Source of the DNA: Narthecium ossifragum
Lineage: Eukaryota; Streptophyta; Magnoliopsida; Dioscoreales; Nartheciaceae
Length of the DNA: 64,000 bases
Direction: 5' to 3'
NCBI GenBank assembly: GCA_963920575.1
Contig: OY986967.1
Span: 26,730,137 to 26,794,136, forward strand
The position numbers were made by a program, and so were the translations under genes. Under the pieces are notes generated by a model. That model was not told the origin of the DNA. It did no database searches and was given only the letters and a program-made list of their open reading frames with translations. This document shows, one piece after another, positions 42,809-53,566 of the stretch (the first letter of the stretch is position 1; every line of letters starts with the position of its first letter).

Positions 42809-45800
42809 TTACAGCACACGAGCAAGGGCATCGAGCCCTTCCTCGAGTTGCCACTCCACATTGGTGCTTTCCTCTCTACACCTTTTAGCAACCTTGTCCG
42901 CCATAACATTTGCGGATCTAGGTATATACAAAACCATTATAGATTCAAAACTACTCATAAGCTGCCAAATCGACCTCACTATACTTTGCGTTCCTTCAGG
43001 CCAGGTCCTTTGTCCATTGACAATCTCCACAACATACTTGGCATCAGATTCTACAATCAACTTCCGTCTCTGATCTGACGCTGACCACTCTATGCCTTTA
43101 AGTAGAGCAGTTAACTCTGATTCAATGGCTGAGCTTGTTTGCAAGGACTCGCCACGAACCCATACATAGCTGCCCAAACTATCAAGGCCAATTGCCCCGA
43201 CAGCAGAGGAACCACGGCTGAATTCCCGCGAGGCATCTACTTGGGTCACCCAATATCCCTCTTCCCTGTGTTCCTGCGGGGCCTCCCCTCTCATAAGCGA
43301 CTCCTCTGCTAGCCGTCGTGCCCGTCTTGCCAGCACCTCCAGATCTTCTCTCTTGTCTTCAAAAACCAAAAGGTTCCGGTCTTTCCAACTCAGCCACAAT
43401 CCGTAGGCCAGGAATGCCTTAAGTCGACGAACATCAGATTGGCTAGATGAGCGCAGCAGAGCACCCACTAGGTTCTCTGCATCCCAATCGCAAATCCCAA
43501 CCCCTGCCTGCACTAGCAGCTCATCAAGGACACATCTTGTAGCTTTGCATTCAAAGAGAAAGTGAGGGACTGTCTCCCAAGCTGCCCTGCAACGTGGGCA
43601 ATCTCGATCTGAGGAGATACCTATTCTCCAAAGTTTGTCACGAACTGCTAACTTCCCCCGCATTGCCTTCCATATAAACATTTTGACTCGAGGATTAGCT
43701 GGTAATCTCCATATGTTATCCCAACAAGCATCCGGAGCTTCACGAATTCCTAACCGAAACCTCTGTAGGAGCATTTGGTAGGCAGAGGCAGCTGTGACCT
43801 TACCTTCTTTATTGAATTCCCATCTCCAGCTATCTCGCGCTCCGCTAACAATCGCTGGTAGGTCTTCAATAGCTTCAACAATGTCATGGTGAAACAGGGC
43901 AGCAAGCTTTCCTCTATCCCACACCTCACCAACTCTAAGGTCTTCAACTAACAGGTCCTCATGGACATCCATCCCAACCATGGCCGGACAATTGCGGAGA
44001 GCCTCATCCAACACCCAGCAGTCATCGTGGACATTCACCTTGCTTTGATCTCCTGGTTTCCACTTGATACCCAGTCTTAGGTCATCAGCAGCCTCACAGA
44101 TCGTTTTCCAATGATTTGAGCCTTTCTTCATGCCACGGGCTGACGGTAACACACCAGTCCACTTATACTTGGCCTTGGCTAGGTTGCTCCAAATAGAATT
44201 TTCCATTTTCAACAAAGACTCTGCCCTTTTAACCTTTAGAGCCCTTTGCCAAAAACCGAAATCCTTCACCCCTAGTCCACCTACCTCCTTTGGCTTACAA
44301 ACATCTTTCCATGCTACCTGCCCAAAACCACCTCTCCGACCTTTCCACAAAAAACTGCGACAGATTCTTTCCATTCTTTGGATAACAGCAATCGGCACCT
44401 TGGATGTAGACATGGCATAGACGGGGATTCCTTGTAGAACCGATTTGAGGAGGACAAGTCTACCGGCTTCAGATATCTTCCTTCCTTGCCACGAAAGGAC
44501 CTTAGCAGCCATTCTGTCGATGAGAGGAGAGAAGTCTGCTATTCTAAGTTTCTTATGGCTGAGAGGCACTCCCAAATATTGCCAGCTTTCTTTAGTTTCC
44601 CTAACTCCCAAGATACCGCAGATAGCAAGGCGCCTGGCCTTGTCAACAGCCTTGGAAAATCTTATGCTTGACTTGGTTGGGTTCACCTCCAATCCACTTA
44701 GACATTTGAAGTAGAGCATCTTCTGTCTCAATCTCCTTGTTTCTAAACATGTAGCCCGTGTAACAATCAGGCAATCATCGGCATAAAGCAAGTGAGACAA
44801 GGAGAAGTCTGAATTCCTAAATCTCAGTCCTTCCAACCGATAGCCGGGGCAATTCAAGATGCGGGTGAGAATCTCCTGCACAAGTAAAAAGAGATAGGAT
44901 GAAAGAGGATCACCTTGCCGCAGTCCACACCTCGGCTCCACCCGCCCGTGCACTCCACCATTGACGATGAATGAATATTTGGAGCCTCTAACACAACACA
45001 TCACCCACTGGATCCAGGTAGGAGGGAACTCCATCTTGTTCATGACCTCTTCCAAAAAGGACCACCGAACCCTGTCATAGGCAGACATCAAGTCTATCTT
45101 GAGGACCATCAAACTTCAGGACTTTGGAGCTCCAGCCATCGAATGAACCACCTCCTTCGCCGCAGCAATACTGTCCATGATGCTCCTACCTTCAATAAAA
45201 GCTGATTGCTCTAGCCCAATCACGTCACCGAGGATTCCTTTCAACCGATTAGCCATAATTGAGGTAACAACTTTGTACCCAAAGTTGCATAGGCTTATCG
45301 GCCGGAAGTCCTTAACATTTCGCGGGAACTTGCACTTCGGTACCAGAGAAATAAATGTCTCATGCCAAGCGGGAGGCATCCTACAATTGCGGAAAAAATC
45401 CAAGACCAACTCTGTAAAGTTCCCACCTACTATATCCCAGTTAAAAATGAAGAATTCTGCCGGCAAGCCATCTGGTCCGGGACATTTGTTCCTGGCCATG
45501 TGAAAAACCGTATCCTTGATCTCCTCGGGTAAGATTTCTGACACGAGTTGACCCCTCCAATCAGCAGGTATAATCGGTATGTCCAGGTCCAATTCCACAT
45601 TAAAGTTCCCATGACCACTCCAAATCTTGCTAAAGTGCTGCTGTAGAATCTTGCCAATGCCTTCCGAGTCCATACAAGTCTCACCCTCGATGCTAACAAT
45701 TTCTTTGATTTTGGACTTGTGTTTCCTGCCGGCTACTAGCTGATGGAAGAATGCTGAATTGCGGTCCCCTGCTATGATCCACTCCTTCCTAACCCTTTGA

Positions 45801-46855
45801 GAGGCCCTGGACTCTTGTTCAGAAATTGTTTGCTCCCATTGTTCCTCTAACTGCCGTAGCAGTACCTCCTCCTCTTCAGTTATTTGCCCTGTATCCTCCA
45901 GTAGATACAATCCTTCTAAGCTTTTCTCTAGACGCTTACCTGTTCCAAAAATATCAACTGCCCTGTTGCGCCTATCCCATCCTTTAACCACCCTTTTGAC
46001 TGCTTTAATCCTGGTAGTAAAATTAAATTGTTTGGATCCTCGGCAAGGGAAACTCCAGGCACGCATGAGAGCTTGCTTGAACTCCTGCTTCTTCATCCAG
46101 TGATGTTCCAATCTGAATAGAGACGGTCCAACCCTTGGCTGCAGCTCTTGAAGAGAAATAAGCAATGGTGAGTGATCAGAGCCCACCTTCGGCAGATGTC
46201 GAACTGATGTCTGAGGGAACCGATCCTTCCATGATCTGTTGCAAAGAGCACGGTCCAGCCTTTCCAATATCTTTGCTCTGCCTCCTTGGCGATTGGTCCA
46301 AGTGAACTTGCTGCCAACAAACTCAAGATCAATAAATTCATTAAGGCAAATAAAGTGCAGAAACTCCCTCTCCGATGCACCAAACGTGAATGGAAGTCCT
46401 CCTCTTTTCTCCTCTGCAGAAACCACCGCATTGAAATCCCCAGCTAACAGGTGAGGCATTCCCGCCGATTCCGCCCTGGTCAAAGCTTCCCACAGCTCCC
46501 TTCTGTCTAGTGCCCGAGTAGCTCCATATACCGCCGAAAAGGCCACTTGTCCAAGCAAAGGAGAAGTGAGAACCCCGTGAACTGCCTGGGAAGACCAATT
46601 AGTGAATGAGGCTCTTCCCAAGTCAGTACACCAGGTCACCAAAATCCCCCCATGCTTGCCATGAGCAGGTATTAAGTATGTGTCCCATGCATCTCCTAGC
46701 TTGCTCGCCACCCATCCATGGCTATTACTATCAACCAGCACATCCAACAACACGATCAAAGAAAGCCCGGAGTGATCTCTGAGCAACCTGAAGCAAGTCC
46801 GAACCACCCTCCCTGGTCCGGCGCCCCTACAGTTCCATAGCAGCATCTTCATCAT
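42809..46855 (-). pseudogene. LINE-3 ORF2, single premature TGA
   Basis: The ATG at 46855 starts MMKMLLWNCRGAGPGR, an APE-type endonuclease (LLAGDFNAVVSAEEKRGG, then VGSDHSPLL). The RT has GLPAEFFIFNWDIVGG, FRPISLCNFGYKV, LRQGDPLSSYLF and the catalytic LLYADDCLIV (near 44780). zf-RVT follows (RDCPRCRAAWETVPHFLFEC), then RNase H (IESELTALLKGIEW, LIVESDAKYVVEI, VLYIPRSANVMADKVA). The frame is about 1348 codons and is interrupted only by a TGA at 45116-45118, between the fingers and palm of RT, so a full polyprotein is not made without readthrough. The ORF2 ATG overlaps the ORF1 stop (ATGA). Confidence 0.93.
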
Positions 46856-47742
46856 CCACCTTGGTGATTAACGTCGGTTGCTCGCCCGACGGTAACGGGT
46901 AGTCTTTCCCTGGACCGGCTTCTCCTTCTTCGACTACCATACCGAGGATCACCTTCGTCTTCTCCTGAGTCGGCCTCTGTTGGGTTGTGGAGTGGGGTCT
47001 TCTCCCTATCAGCTCTATGTGCAGCCCTTACACAAACTGGTGGTGGAGACTCACTACCGAGTGCCGCCACCAAACGTTTGAATCCCTCTTCATGTGTAGC
47101 ATCCAATCCCTCCTCAGATATAAGGTCTACAGTAGCCTCCTTAGTAATGGTCTCTCCCGCCTCCAAGTCCATGAGAGAGGGTTGCATGGGCTGTGGGTTG
47201 TATGGCAAATCAACTTGCACATCTGGACTTGCAAGCATCTCAAACCGATTGGGCTGGGATTGGGCCAAGTCCCTAGAGGCTTCAGTCTGTTTAGAATTTG
47301 GGACCCAAGCTTTCTTACCTAACTGGGCCTTTCCTCTCTTTTGGCCCACTCCCGATTCCTTATAAGCAGCTTTTTCTCCCCTTACGCCAGTTATGGAGCT
47401 GGAAGCTTCCATGGTCCCCCCTGGGGTATTTGTCTTACCCTTACCCCGATCCGTTGTCGTTGGCGGCGTGCCTCTGCCAGGACTGCAACGGCCGCGGCGC
47501 ATCTCCTCTGGCGATCCCTGCATCCGGCAGAAATCTTGCCTGCGTGGCGCATCGCGAGCAGTGCCACGTGGAGGCCCGATTCCCTGTGGAGCACGCGTCC
47601 CCATGCGCCCGATTCCGCCAGATCGGGGATCTCTCCGCCCTCGCCGGACAACTGCCAGCCGTCGGCCGCCTTTGCTATCAACGCCGGTGAGTAGCCTCCC
47701 TCTTCCTTCCCGTTTGTTTCGCCCCCTTCTCCTTGGGATGGG
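46852..47742 (-). pseudogene. LINE-3 ORF1, C-terminal part only
   Basis: The open frame runs from the element's truncated 5' edge to a TGA at 46852-46854. It is rich in charged and low-complexity sequence (RYGSRRRRSRSRER near the end). DUF4283 and the zinc knuckle seen in LINE-2 ORF1 are missing, as expected for 5' truncation. The frame happens to stay open through the target site. Confidence 0.75.
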
Positions 47743-47756
47743 GATCATCTCCATTG

Positions 47757-48414
47757 TTGGTACCAGCTAATTTACTACCCATTTTTCAATCTCTTTATGC
47801 GCTTTCACTTCATTTGAGTCTTTTTATTATTATTATTTTTTTTATTTTTTATATCTTTGCTGTTTATTCGTCTGGTATCATTCATAGGATCCCATTTGCC
47901 CACCATTTACTCAAGCTTTTCTTCGCCTCGGAACAATAGCAATTTGTTTTCAGAGAAAGTACGAGAACAGAACAAGTGATCAGCCTCTCTTGATTTGTGG
48001 GAGATTCCTATTTTTGTGCCTTATGTTTTCATTTTCATATACTATTTTTTGGTGTTTTATGCAAGTAAGAGAATAGAAGTGGAGAATTCATACAATACAT
48101 TTCCTCCACTTCTGAATTCTTTTTTTTTTTTTTTATCCAATTGCAAATTAATTGTCTTCGGCTATTGACAAATCTTGGAACTATCTCTCCCATTATTAGT
48201 CATGATGACATGATGATATTAGGGTTCATACAATTTAGTTACATCTGTTTGTAGCGCCCACATAATTCGTTTCTCATGATTATTGCCCAATCCTATATTA
48301 TCAGCCTTGGTTTTTGGTGTGAAACTTTTATAGCTCTGTTCTTGGCTTCCTCCTAGTAATTGTACTTCAGAACATGTCATTCTTCCATCTCTAATGTTCA
48401 GGATGAACATATTT
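47757..48414. other. NLR2 3' flank displaced by the LINE, no gene
   Basis: Collinear with 7996-8622 in unit 1. This would have been NLR2's 3' UTR and flank before the LINE pushed it about 5 kb away. Confidence 0.6.
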
Positions 48415-48720
48415 AGGGGGCGTTTGGTTGCTTGCATCAACTGATGCAATGCATCAGTTGATACACATGGTAGAATGAGAGGGTGTTTGATTGCTTGTAT
48501 CAGTTGATGCAGTATGAATTCATTTTCTGTTTGGTTAGTATGTATTGCATCAGTAGATACAACTGTTTCATCCAATCCTTTTTCCTATATTTCTTGATGA
48601 GATTACCTCCGCTCTTGATCTATATCATATTTTTTATTTAACTATATTTTTTCTTTGACTATATTTATTAAATTATTGAGCTCAAGCTAACTTAATAATT
48701 TTTTAATTATTAAAGAAAAA
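48415..48720. mobile_element. ~0.3-kb insert in unit 2, MITE-like
   Basis: Absent from unit 1 (CATATTTAAATAAAATTAAG at about 8617). It begins GGGGGCGTTTGGTTGC right after TTA, which resembles PIF/Harbinger-type MITE starts. The expected inverted right end was not found, so the element may be truncated and the family is uncertain. A 27-base perfect hairpin lies near its left end. Confidence 0.45.
48436..48462. repeat. Perfect inverted repeat, 13-bp arms
   Basis: ATCAACTGATGCA and TGCATCAGTTGAT are separated by one base. It lies inside the insert specific to unit 2. Further TGATGCA/TGTATC words follow to 48560. Confidence 0.9.
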
Positions 48721-49452
48721 AAAAGAAGTGTGGTATATAGAGTTAATATTGTGTTGTATAGAGAACTACCCTTTATTTATGTGAAAGGGTGTTGAAGTTG
48801 CGCATTTTGTCATTACCGATTGCTGTTTTTATTCGTTTTCTCTTTCGGTATCTGGATTTGTTTCGATGTTCTTTTTTTTTATTATCAGTTAAGCTCAAAG
48901 GCTAAAAGTGTACAAAAGCTACTCGGCCAAGCCAGCTGACGACAGGGGGGCATCAGCTGGGGGACCAGAGCAGACCGGCACGGCTCAACTTGCACCGTCT
49001 AGCCACTCCATCAATATGCACTATCGTATGCATACTAATACATACAAGTATGTGTCTTATTAATGGAGAGTGCGTAGAAATATTTGAGACCGAGATTCGT
49101 CCAAAGTTCTAAACAAATGCCCGGAAGGTTTGTTAATTGCCAGAGAGCCAAAAAAAAGTTTCGGCTTTTCGATGAGCAAAAGAAATTCCTGTACAGTACT
49201 GTTCAATTTTTCAAATCTGTCTTCAGTATTTCTGTATTTCTGTATTTCTGTGCTGTTCAATTTGTGTCCAGTATTTGTCTTCAGACAATTTCTGTGCAGT
49301 TCTTTTCGAACTGCTTTTATCTTGTACATTTGTTTTTATAGTAGAGAATTGTGGTACATTTGTTTCTTGTTAGCATGCATTTGGGCATGTTTCTCTGCAT
49401 TTTGAGCATTTTTATAGACGCTCCAATAAAATGAGGAGGTTGAAGATGAAAA

Positions 49453-49787
49453 CAATAGGAGCTAAAATTTTCAATTGGGTCGAAAGCTCACGGATGACGA
49501 GTTAGTGTCCAATTGCGTGGTTTATCGTTGCAATGGATAAAACTCTTAGAGCTAGACTCGTTCGCCGGCGTTATTGACATTGCTGGACCGAGCATATCCG
49601 GTAGTTGCTGGGCTTTCTGCTGCTTTAGACATTGGTGGGACGACGTCCTTGAAGGGGAGACGACATCCATCTCGTGCGATCACGTGACTCTCTAGTCGTT
49701 AAGAATAGAGACGGTGTCGGGCAGATGTCTCACATTGTGATGAAAATAAAAATGTAGGGATCCAATTGAAAATTTTAGCTCCTATTG
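49453..49787. mobile_element. 335-bp MITE with 29-bp terminal inverted repeats
   Basis: The left end CAATAGGAGCTAAAATTTTC is matched by its inverse at 49759-49787 with one or two changes. There is no coding sequence. It sits at the right end of unit 2 homology. A target duplication was not clear. A related end motif (CAATAGGGGCTAAAA) occurs at about 12610 and, inverted, at about 49970. Confidence 0.75.
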
Positions 49788-49823
49788 CCGGGGGCTGGCG
49801 ACGAGCGAGATCGGGCTGCTGAC

Positions 49824-49905
49824 CGGGGTGGGGGGGGGGGGGGGGGCGCGGGGCATGGGGGGGTTTTAGAGGGGGGCCTTGGGGGGGTTTTAGAGGGAGT
49901 ATTTT
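49824..49905. other. Extreme G-rich stretch
   Basis: Runs of up to 18 G with GGGGTTTTAGAGGGGGG-type repeats. It has G-quadruplex potential and is a place where base calls may be wrong. Confidence 0.8.
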
Positions 49906-49992
49906 TTGTCCCATAAGTTTTTATTGTCATATAAAAAAGAAACTAAGACTTCTGATAAACCCTATTTTTTTTTAACTCCTATTGATCCTTCT

Positions 49993-50083
49993 CCTTTTTT
50001 TTTTATTTGATTAGACGAGCCCATAAGCTGGGGTTAACAATTAGCTTTTAATTAGAATGCCTTGGAATTCCTTCGGCCATGCA
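49993..50083 (-). mobile_element. LINE 3'-end fragment, left part, split by the Gag-only element
   Basis: A T run then GATTAGACGAGCCCATAAGC resembles the LINE tails at 3318 and 42762. It continues after the LTR element at 52850 to about 52996 with degenerate coding-like sequence. Confidence 0.45.
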
Positions 50084-50088
50084 AATCG

Positions 50089-50816
50089 TGTTGACTTTTC
50101 CTCCCATGAGGAGATGACGGCAGCAGTGGATTGGTTTGGATCGATCGACGGATCGATCTAACCTCTCATATTAGCAATGGATTTATTGACCGATCAATCC
50201 ATCTCTCGGAGTCCGATCGATCCAACTTGGAAAAAGACAGAAGGCACCTATTATTGAACGGCAAGGTCGGATCGATCGGTCGATCGATCCTTCTTCGGGA
50301 TTTTGAGTTTTTTGGGACGGATCGATCGCTCCTTCAGAGTCGGATCGATCGGAGTCGGGAACTCAAGAATTCCTCGTTCTCACGCATACTCTGATCGATC
50401 CTTCTCTATAGTTAGATCGATCGGACTCTATTGGACGGGCAGATCCGATGGCTCAGATTTAATCCGGATTTGTGTCTATTGGATGCTATAAATAGAGTGC
50501 TTCTAGGGTTTCTTTGTGTGGTTGAGATGTTATTGAGAGGCTTGTGTGAGGTGTGAGATTAGGCAACCCTAGAGAGAGATCTCTTTGTCTCTGCTAGGGT
50601 TTGGGCTTTGTAATCTCTCTCTCATAGTGAAGATTTCCTCTGCTGCCCGTGGTTTTTTTTTCCTTCCAGTTGTTGCTGGTAGGTTTTTTTTCCACGTAAA
50701 TCCTTGTCTCCACTTTTTCCTTTTCTTTGTGGTTTGATTGTTTCTCTTCCGCTGCGACATCCCCGTACTATCTGGCGTATCTCCGGCATCGCCGGGACCC
50801 CTCAGATTCCCCAACA
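50089..50816 (+). repeat. 5' LTR of the Gag-only element
   Basis: TG...CA termini (TGTTGACTTTTCC to CAGATTCCCCAACA). It contains five GATCGATC pairs (50139-50422) and a TATAAATA box at 50487-50494. R and U5 follow. Confidence 0.95.
50139..50422 (+). promoter_or_regulatory. GATCGATC pair array in the Gag-only element LTR (5 pairs)
   Basis: Cores start at 50139/50151, 50192/50215, 50270/50282, 50320/50343 and 50393/50415. Three pairs are spaced 22-23 bp and two 12 bp. The array ends 65 bp upstream of the TATA box. The 3' LTR repeats it from 52162. Confidence 0.85.
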
Positions 50817-50818
50817 AG

Positions 50819-50831
50819 TGGTATTAGAGCC
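50819..50831 (+). other. Primer-binding site (initiator tRNA-Met type)
   Basis: TGGTATTAGAGCC begins two bases after the 5' LTR. It matches the usual Copia PBS TGGTATCAGAGCC with one change. Confidence 0.9.
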
Positions 50832-50928
50832 TAGGTTCCGAGATTAGGGGGATTCGAATCCCTGATCAAGATTCTAAGTCCCTAATCGAAGATCTGAAGC
50901 ATCTGGGTTGGATTCTGGCAGAAGCAAG

Positions 50929-51699
50929 ATGGACGCCAATGCTATACGGATGAATCTACTCAACGGAAACAACTGGAGCCTATGGAAGACAAAGATGGAG
51001 GATCTGTTATTCTGCATGGATCTCTACGAACCTCTGCATGGAATAGAAAAGAAGCCTAAAGAGATGGAGGAAGGAGAATGGAACAAGCTGGACAGGAAGG
51101 CCTTGGCGACTATCCGACAGTGTTTGGAAGATGGTGTCTACCACCACGTGTCGACGATGACGACGGCCAAAGATCTGTGGGACAAGCTTCATGAGCTTTA
51201 CGAGAGGAAGTCTGTTGGAAACAAAACTTTCTTGATCCGACAGCTTGTGAATCTGAAGTACCAGGATGGAGGGTCGATAGCCGAGCACCTGAATGAGTTC
51301 CAGAGCATCGTAAACCAACTTGCTACCATGAAGATGGTCCTAGATGACGACCTGAAGGCATCTCTCCTGCTTAGTTCTTTGCCAGATTCTTGGGAGAACA
51401 TGGTAGTATCGCTCAGCAACTTAGCGCCTGACGGAGCAGTATCTCTGAACCAAGTTACAGGATGTTTGCTGAACGAAGAGACCAGACGGAAGGCTACTGA
51501 AACAAGGCAGACATACTCAGAGTCTATGGTGGCTGTGAACCAAGGCAGAAGAAAGAGTGTCACTTGCTATTACTGTGGCAAAGCAGGCCATGTAAAGAAG
51601 CAGTGCAGGAAGTACAAGAAGGACGTCAGAGATGGCAAGGTTGATGATGGTGAAGATGGGAGCGCCGCGATCGCCACGCGATTCGTGGATGTCCTGTGA
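50929..51699 (+). CDS. Copia-type Gag protein of the Gag-only element
   Basis: A 256-aa retrotransposon capsid protein. The N-terminal part (MDANAIRMNLLNGNNW, then WKTKMEDLLFCMDLYEPL) and middle (LATIRQCLEDGVYHHV, TAKDLWDKLHELYERKS, LNEFQSIVNQLATM, LLSSLPDSWENMV) are the UBN2/gag family. The zinc knuckle CYYCGKAGHVKKQC (about 213-226) binds RNA. The frame is intact, with a plausible ATG; an in-frame TTG seven codons earlier is not needed. It ends before the tract where protease would begin. Confidence 0.93.
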   Translation: MDANAIRMNLLNGNNWSLWKTKMEDLLFCMDLYEPLHGIEKKPKEMEEGEWNKLDRKALATIRQCLEDGVYHHVSTMTTAKDLWDKLHELYERKSVGNKTFLIRQLVNLKYQDGGSIAEHLNEFQSIVNQLATMKMVLDDDLKASLLLSSLPDSWENMVVSLSNLAPDGAVSLNQVTGCLLNEETRRKATETRQTYSESMVAVNQGRRKSVTCYYCGKAGHVKKQCRKYKKDVRDGKVDDGEDGSAAIATRFVDVL

Positions 51700-52100
51700 C
51701 GGGGGAGCATTCGTGCTAGGAGCACGGGGGAGGTGTATCCGGTCGATCGAAGCGGCCGAGGATATCTGAGTTACAAGCCCGGGACGTACTGTGACTTGAA
51801 GGCGAGAAAGCAACCGAGAAGATCAAGACTTGACGGCGACATCCAAGACTTGGTGGACAGTTCTCGATGATGATTCTGAATCCGATGTGAGATCCGGAGT
51901 TCAATGGCAGATCTGAGATTGATGGTGTTATCCAACTTCGACGGCAACTTCAATGGTAGATCTGAGGTTAAAGTGGCTAGCTGGTGGCACTGGAGGTGGC
52001 ATGACGGCGGCGCAGTCCAAATTCGATGGGTATCCGAGTTTGATGGGGTTTCCGAGCTTGATGGAGCATCCAGGTTCGATGGCTTACCCTCATGTGTCGG

Positions 52101-52111
52101 ACGGGGGAGTT
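52101..52111 (+). other. Polypurine tract of the Gag-only element
   Basis: ACGGGGGAGTT lies directly before the 3' LTR (TGTTGAC), the expected site of plus-strand priming. Confidence 0.8.
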
Positions 52112-52844
52112 TGTTGACTTTTCCTCCCATGAGGAGATGACGGCAACAGTGGATTGGTTTGGATCGATCGACGGATCGATCTAAGCTCTCATATTAGCAA
52201 TGGATTTATTGACCGATCGATCCATCTCTCGGAGTCCGATCGATCCAACTTGGAAAATAAACAGACAGAAGGCACCTATTATTGAACGGCAAGGTCGGAT
52301 CGATCGGTCGATCGATCCTTCTTCGGGATTTTGAGTTTTTTGGGACGGATCGATCGCTCCTTCAGAGTCGGATCGATCGGAGTCGGGAACTCAAGAATTC
52401 CTCGTTCTCACGCATACTCTGATCGATCCTTCTCTATAGTTAGATCGATCGGACTCTATTGGACGGGCAGATCCGATGGCTCAGATTTAATCCGGATTTG
52501 TGTCTATTGGAGGCTATAAATAGAGTGCTTCTAGGGTTTCTTTGTGTGGTTGAGATGTTATTGAGAGGCTTGTGTGAGGTGTGAGAGTAGGCAACCCTAG
52601 AGAGAGATCTCTTTGTCTCAGCTAGGATTTGGGCTTTGTAATCTCTCTCTCATAGTGAAGATTTCCTCTGCTGTCCGTGATTTTTTTTTCCTTTCAGTTG
52701 TTGCTGATAGGTTTTTTTTCCACGTAAATCCTTGTCTCCACTTTTTCCTTTTCTTTGTGATTTGATTGTTTCTTTTCCGCTGCGACATCCCCGTACTATC
52801 TGGCGTATCTCCGGCATCGCCGGGACCCCTCAGATTCCCCAACA
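52112..52844 (+). repeat. 3' LTR of the Gag-only element
   Basis: Aligned with 50089-50816 with few changes. TATAAATA is at 52515-52522. It is followed by the TSD AATCG. Confidence 0.95.
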
Positions 52845-52849
52845 AATCG

Positions 52850-53170
52850 TCCGTCGAGAAACGACGCGGCTAATGAAGAATCTGATTCAATATCGATCCC
52901 AGATATCCAAGCCTCTCCGCTTAGCTTAACCCCACCTAAGATAGCACGTAGTTCGATTTGCTTCGACAGCTGACGACGCCCTATCAGGTCCTCACCGTCA
53001 CCCTATATATAACTTTAATTAGGTGTTAGTTAATTAGGTGTTAGTTAAGCTTTTGTCAACTTTATTGTTTATGCAACGAAACTTCAGTTCTCATGATGAC
53101 AATGACTAATAATATGTTTTTCTCAAACGCTAGTGTGTAATTCCGACAGTTGATATAAAAAAATTTCCAC

Positions 53171-53171
<1 letters not shown>
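52850..53171. other. LINE tail remnant right part and intergenic, no gene
   Basis: Continues the LINE-like fragment interrupted by the Gag-only element, then becomes AT-rich. Confidence 0.35.

Positions 53172-53224
<53 letters not shown>
53172..53224. repeat. (TA)n microsatellite
   Basis: About 50 bp of TA dinucleotides. Confidence 0.95.
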
Positions 53225-53229
<5 letters not shown>

Positions 53230-53566
53230 AACATCAATGTCCAAATAACCGGGTCAATTGGAACAATTTAAAAAAAAAAAAAAAAGAAAGTTACATTTTT
53301 AGTCCCTTAATTTTTTATCTAATAATGTTCAAATGACTTCTCATCAAAAAGATCAAAAGTCGAAATGGGAAGTGACAGCTTTGGCTACAATGACTTGGAA
53401 ATGAGGCTGAAGTCACTTTAGCCTCACTTCCGAGCAACCAAACACATGAAATGGGACTGAAGTCTTCCGAGCCACTTCATAGGAAGCAAACATCCCCTAA
53501 GTGGCCCGTTTAGGTGGGTGGTGAGGAGCCCTCTGCAGCATTATTCGTTACGCAAAACAAAACTAC

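Larger units (their letters stand above)
42762..47742 (-). mobile_element. 5'-truncated L1-type LINE (LINE-3) with perfect 14-bp TSD
   Basis: The direct repeats GATCATCTCCATTG at 42748-42761 and 47743-47756 flank it, and unit 1 shows the empty site (GATCATCTGCATTG once, near 7979). The tail T run is at 42763-42774. The element is 4981 bp and lacks the N-terminal half of ORF1. It has nearly intact ORFs and clean boundaries and arrived after the NLR duplication, so it is young. It is antisense to NLR2. Confidence 0.96.
35224..49452. repeat. Segmental duplication unit 2 (contains NLR2)
   Basis: Collinear with 1422-9402. Extra material relative to unit 1: 38078-38957, LINE-3 (42762-47742), an insert near 48415-48720, and the MITE at its right end. 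It carries a complete CNL gene. A stretch at 38142-38300 (GTGAAATGAGTCAAGTGGAC, then GAATTTTGGTACAGGTGCAAA) is another relative of the unit start, so the array once had further units. Confidence 0.9.
50089..52844 (+). mobile_element. Complete Gag-only LTR retrotransposon (TR-GAG type), TSD AATCG
   Basis: Two LTRs of 728 and 733 bp flank a 1295-bp interior. The target duplication AATCG is perfect (50084-50088, 52845-52849). The element has a PBS, one gag ORF and a polypurine tract but no protease, integrase, RT or RNase H. The LTRs differ by about a dozen substitutions and one 5-base indel, so insertion is fairly recent. It must be mobilised by another Copia element's enzymes; the broken Copia at 55105-63704 has a similar gag and PBS. 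The short Gag-only structure is known in plants as TR-GAG. Confidence 0.95.

Noticed and set aside
46985..47770. Several plus-strand open frames of 110-130 codons
   Set aside because: They are antisense shadows of the LINE-3 ORF1.
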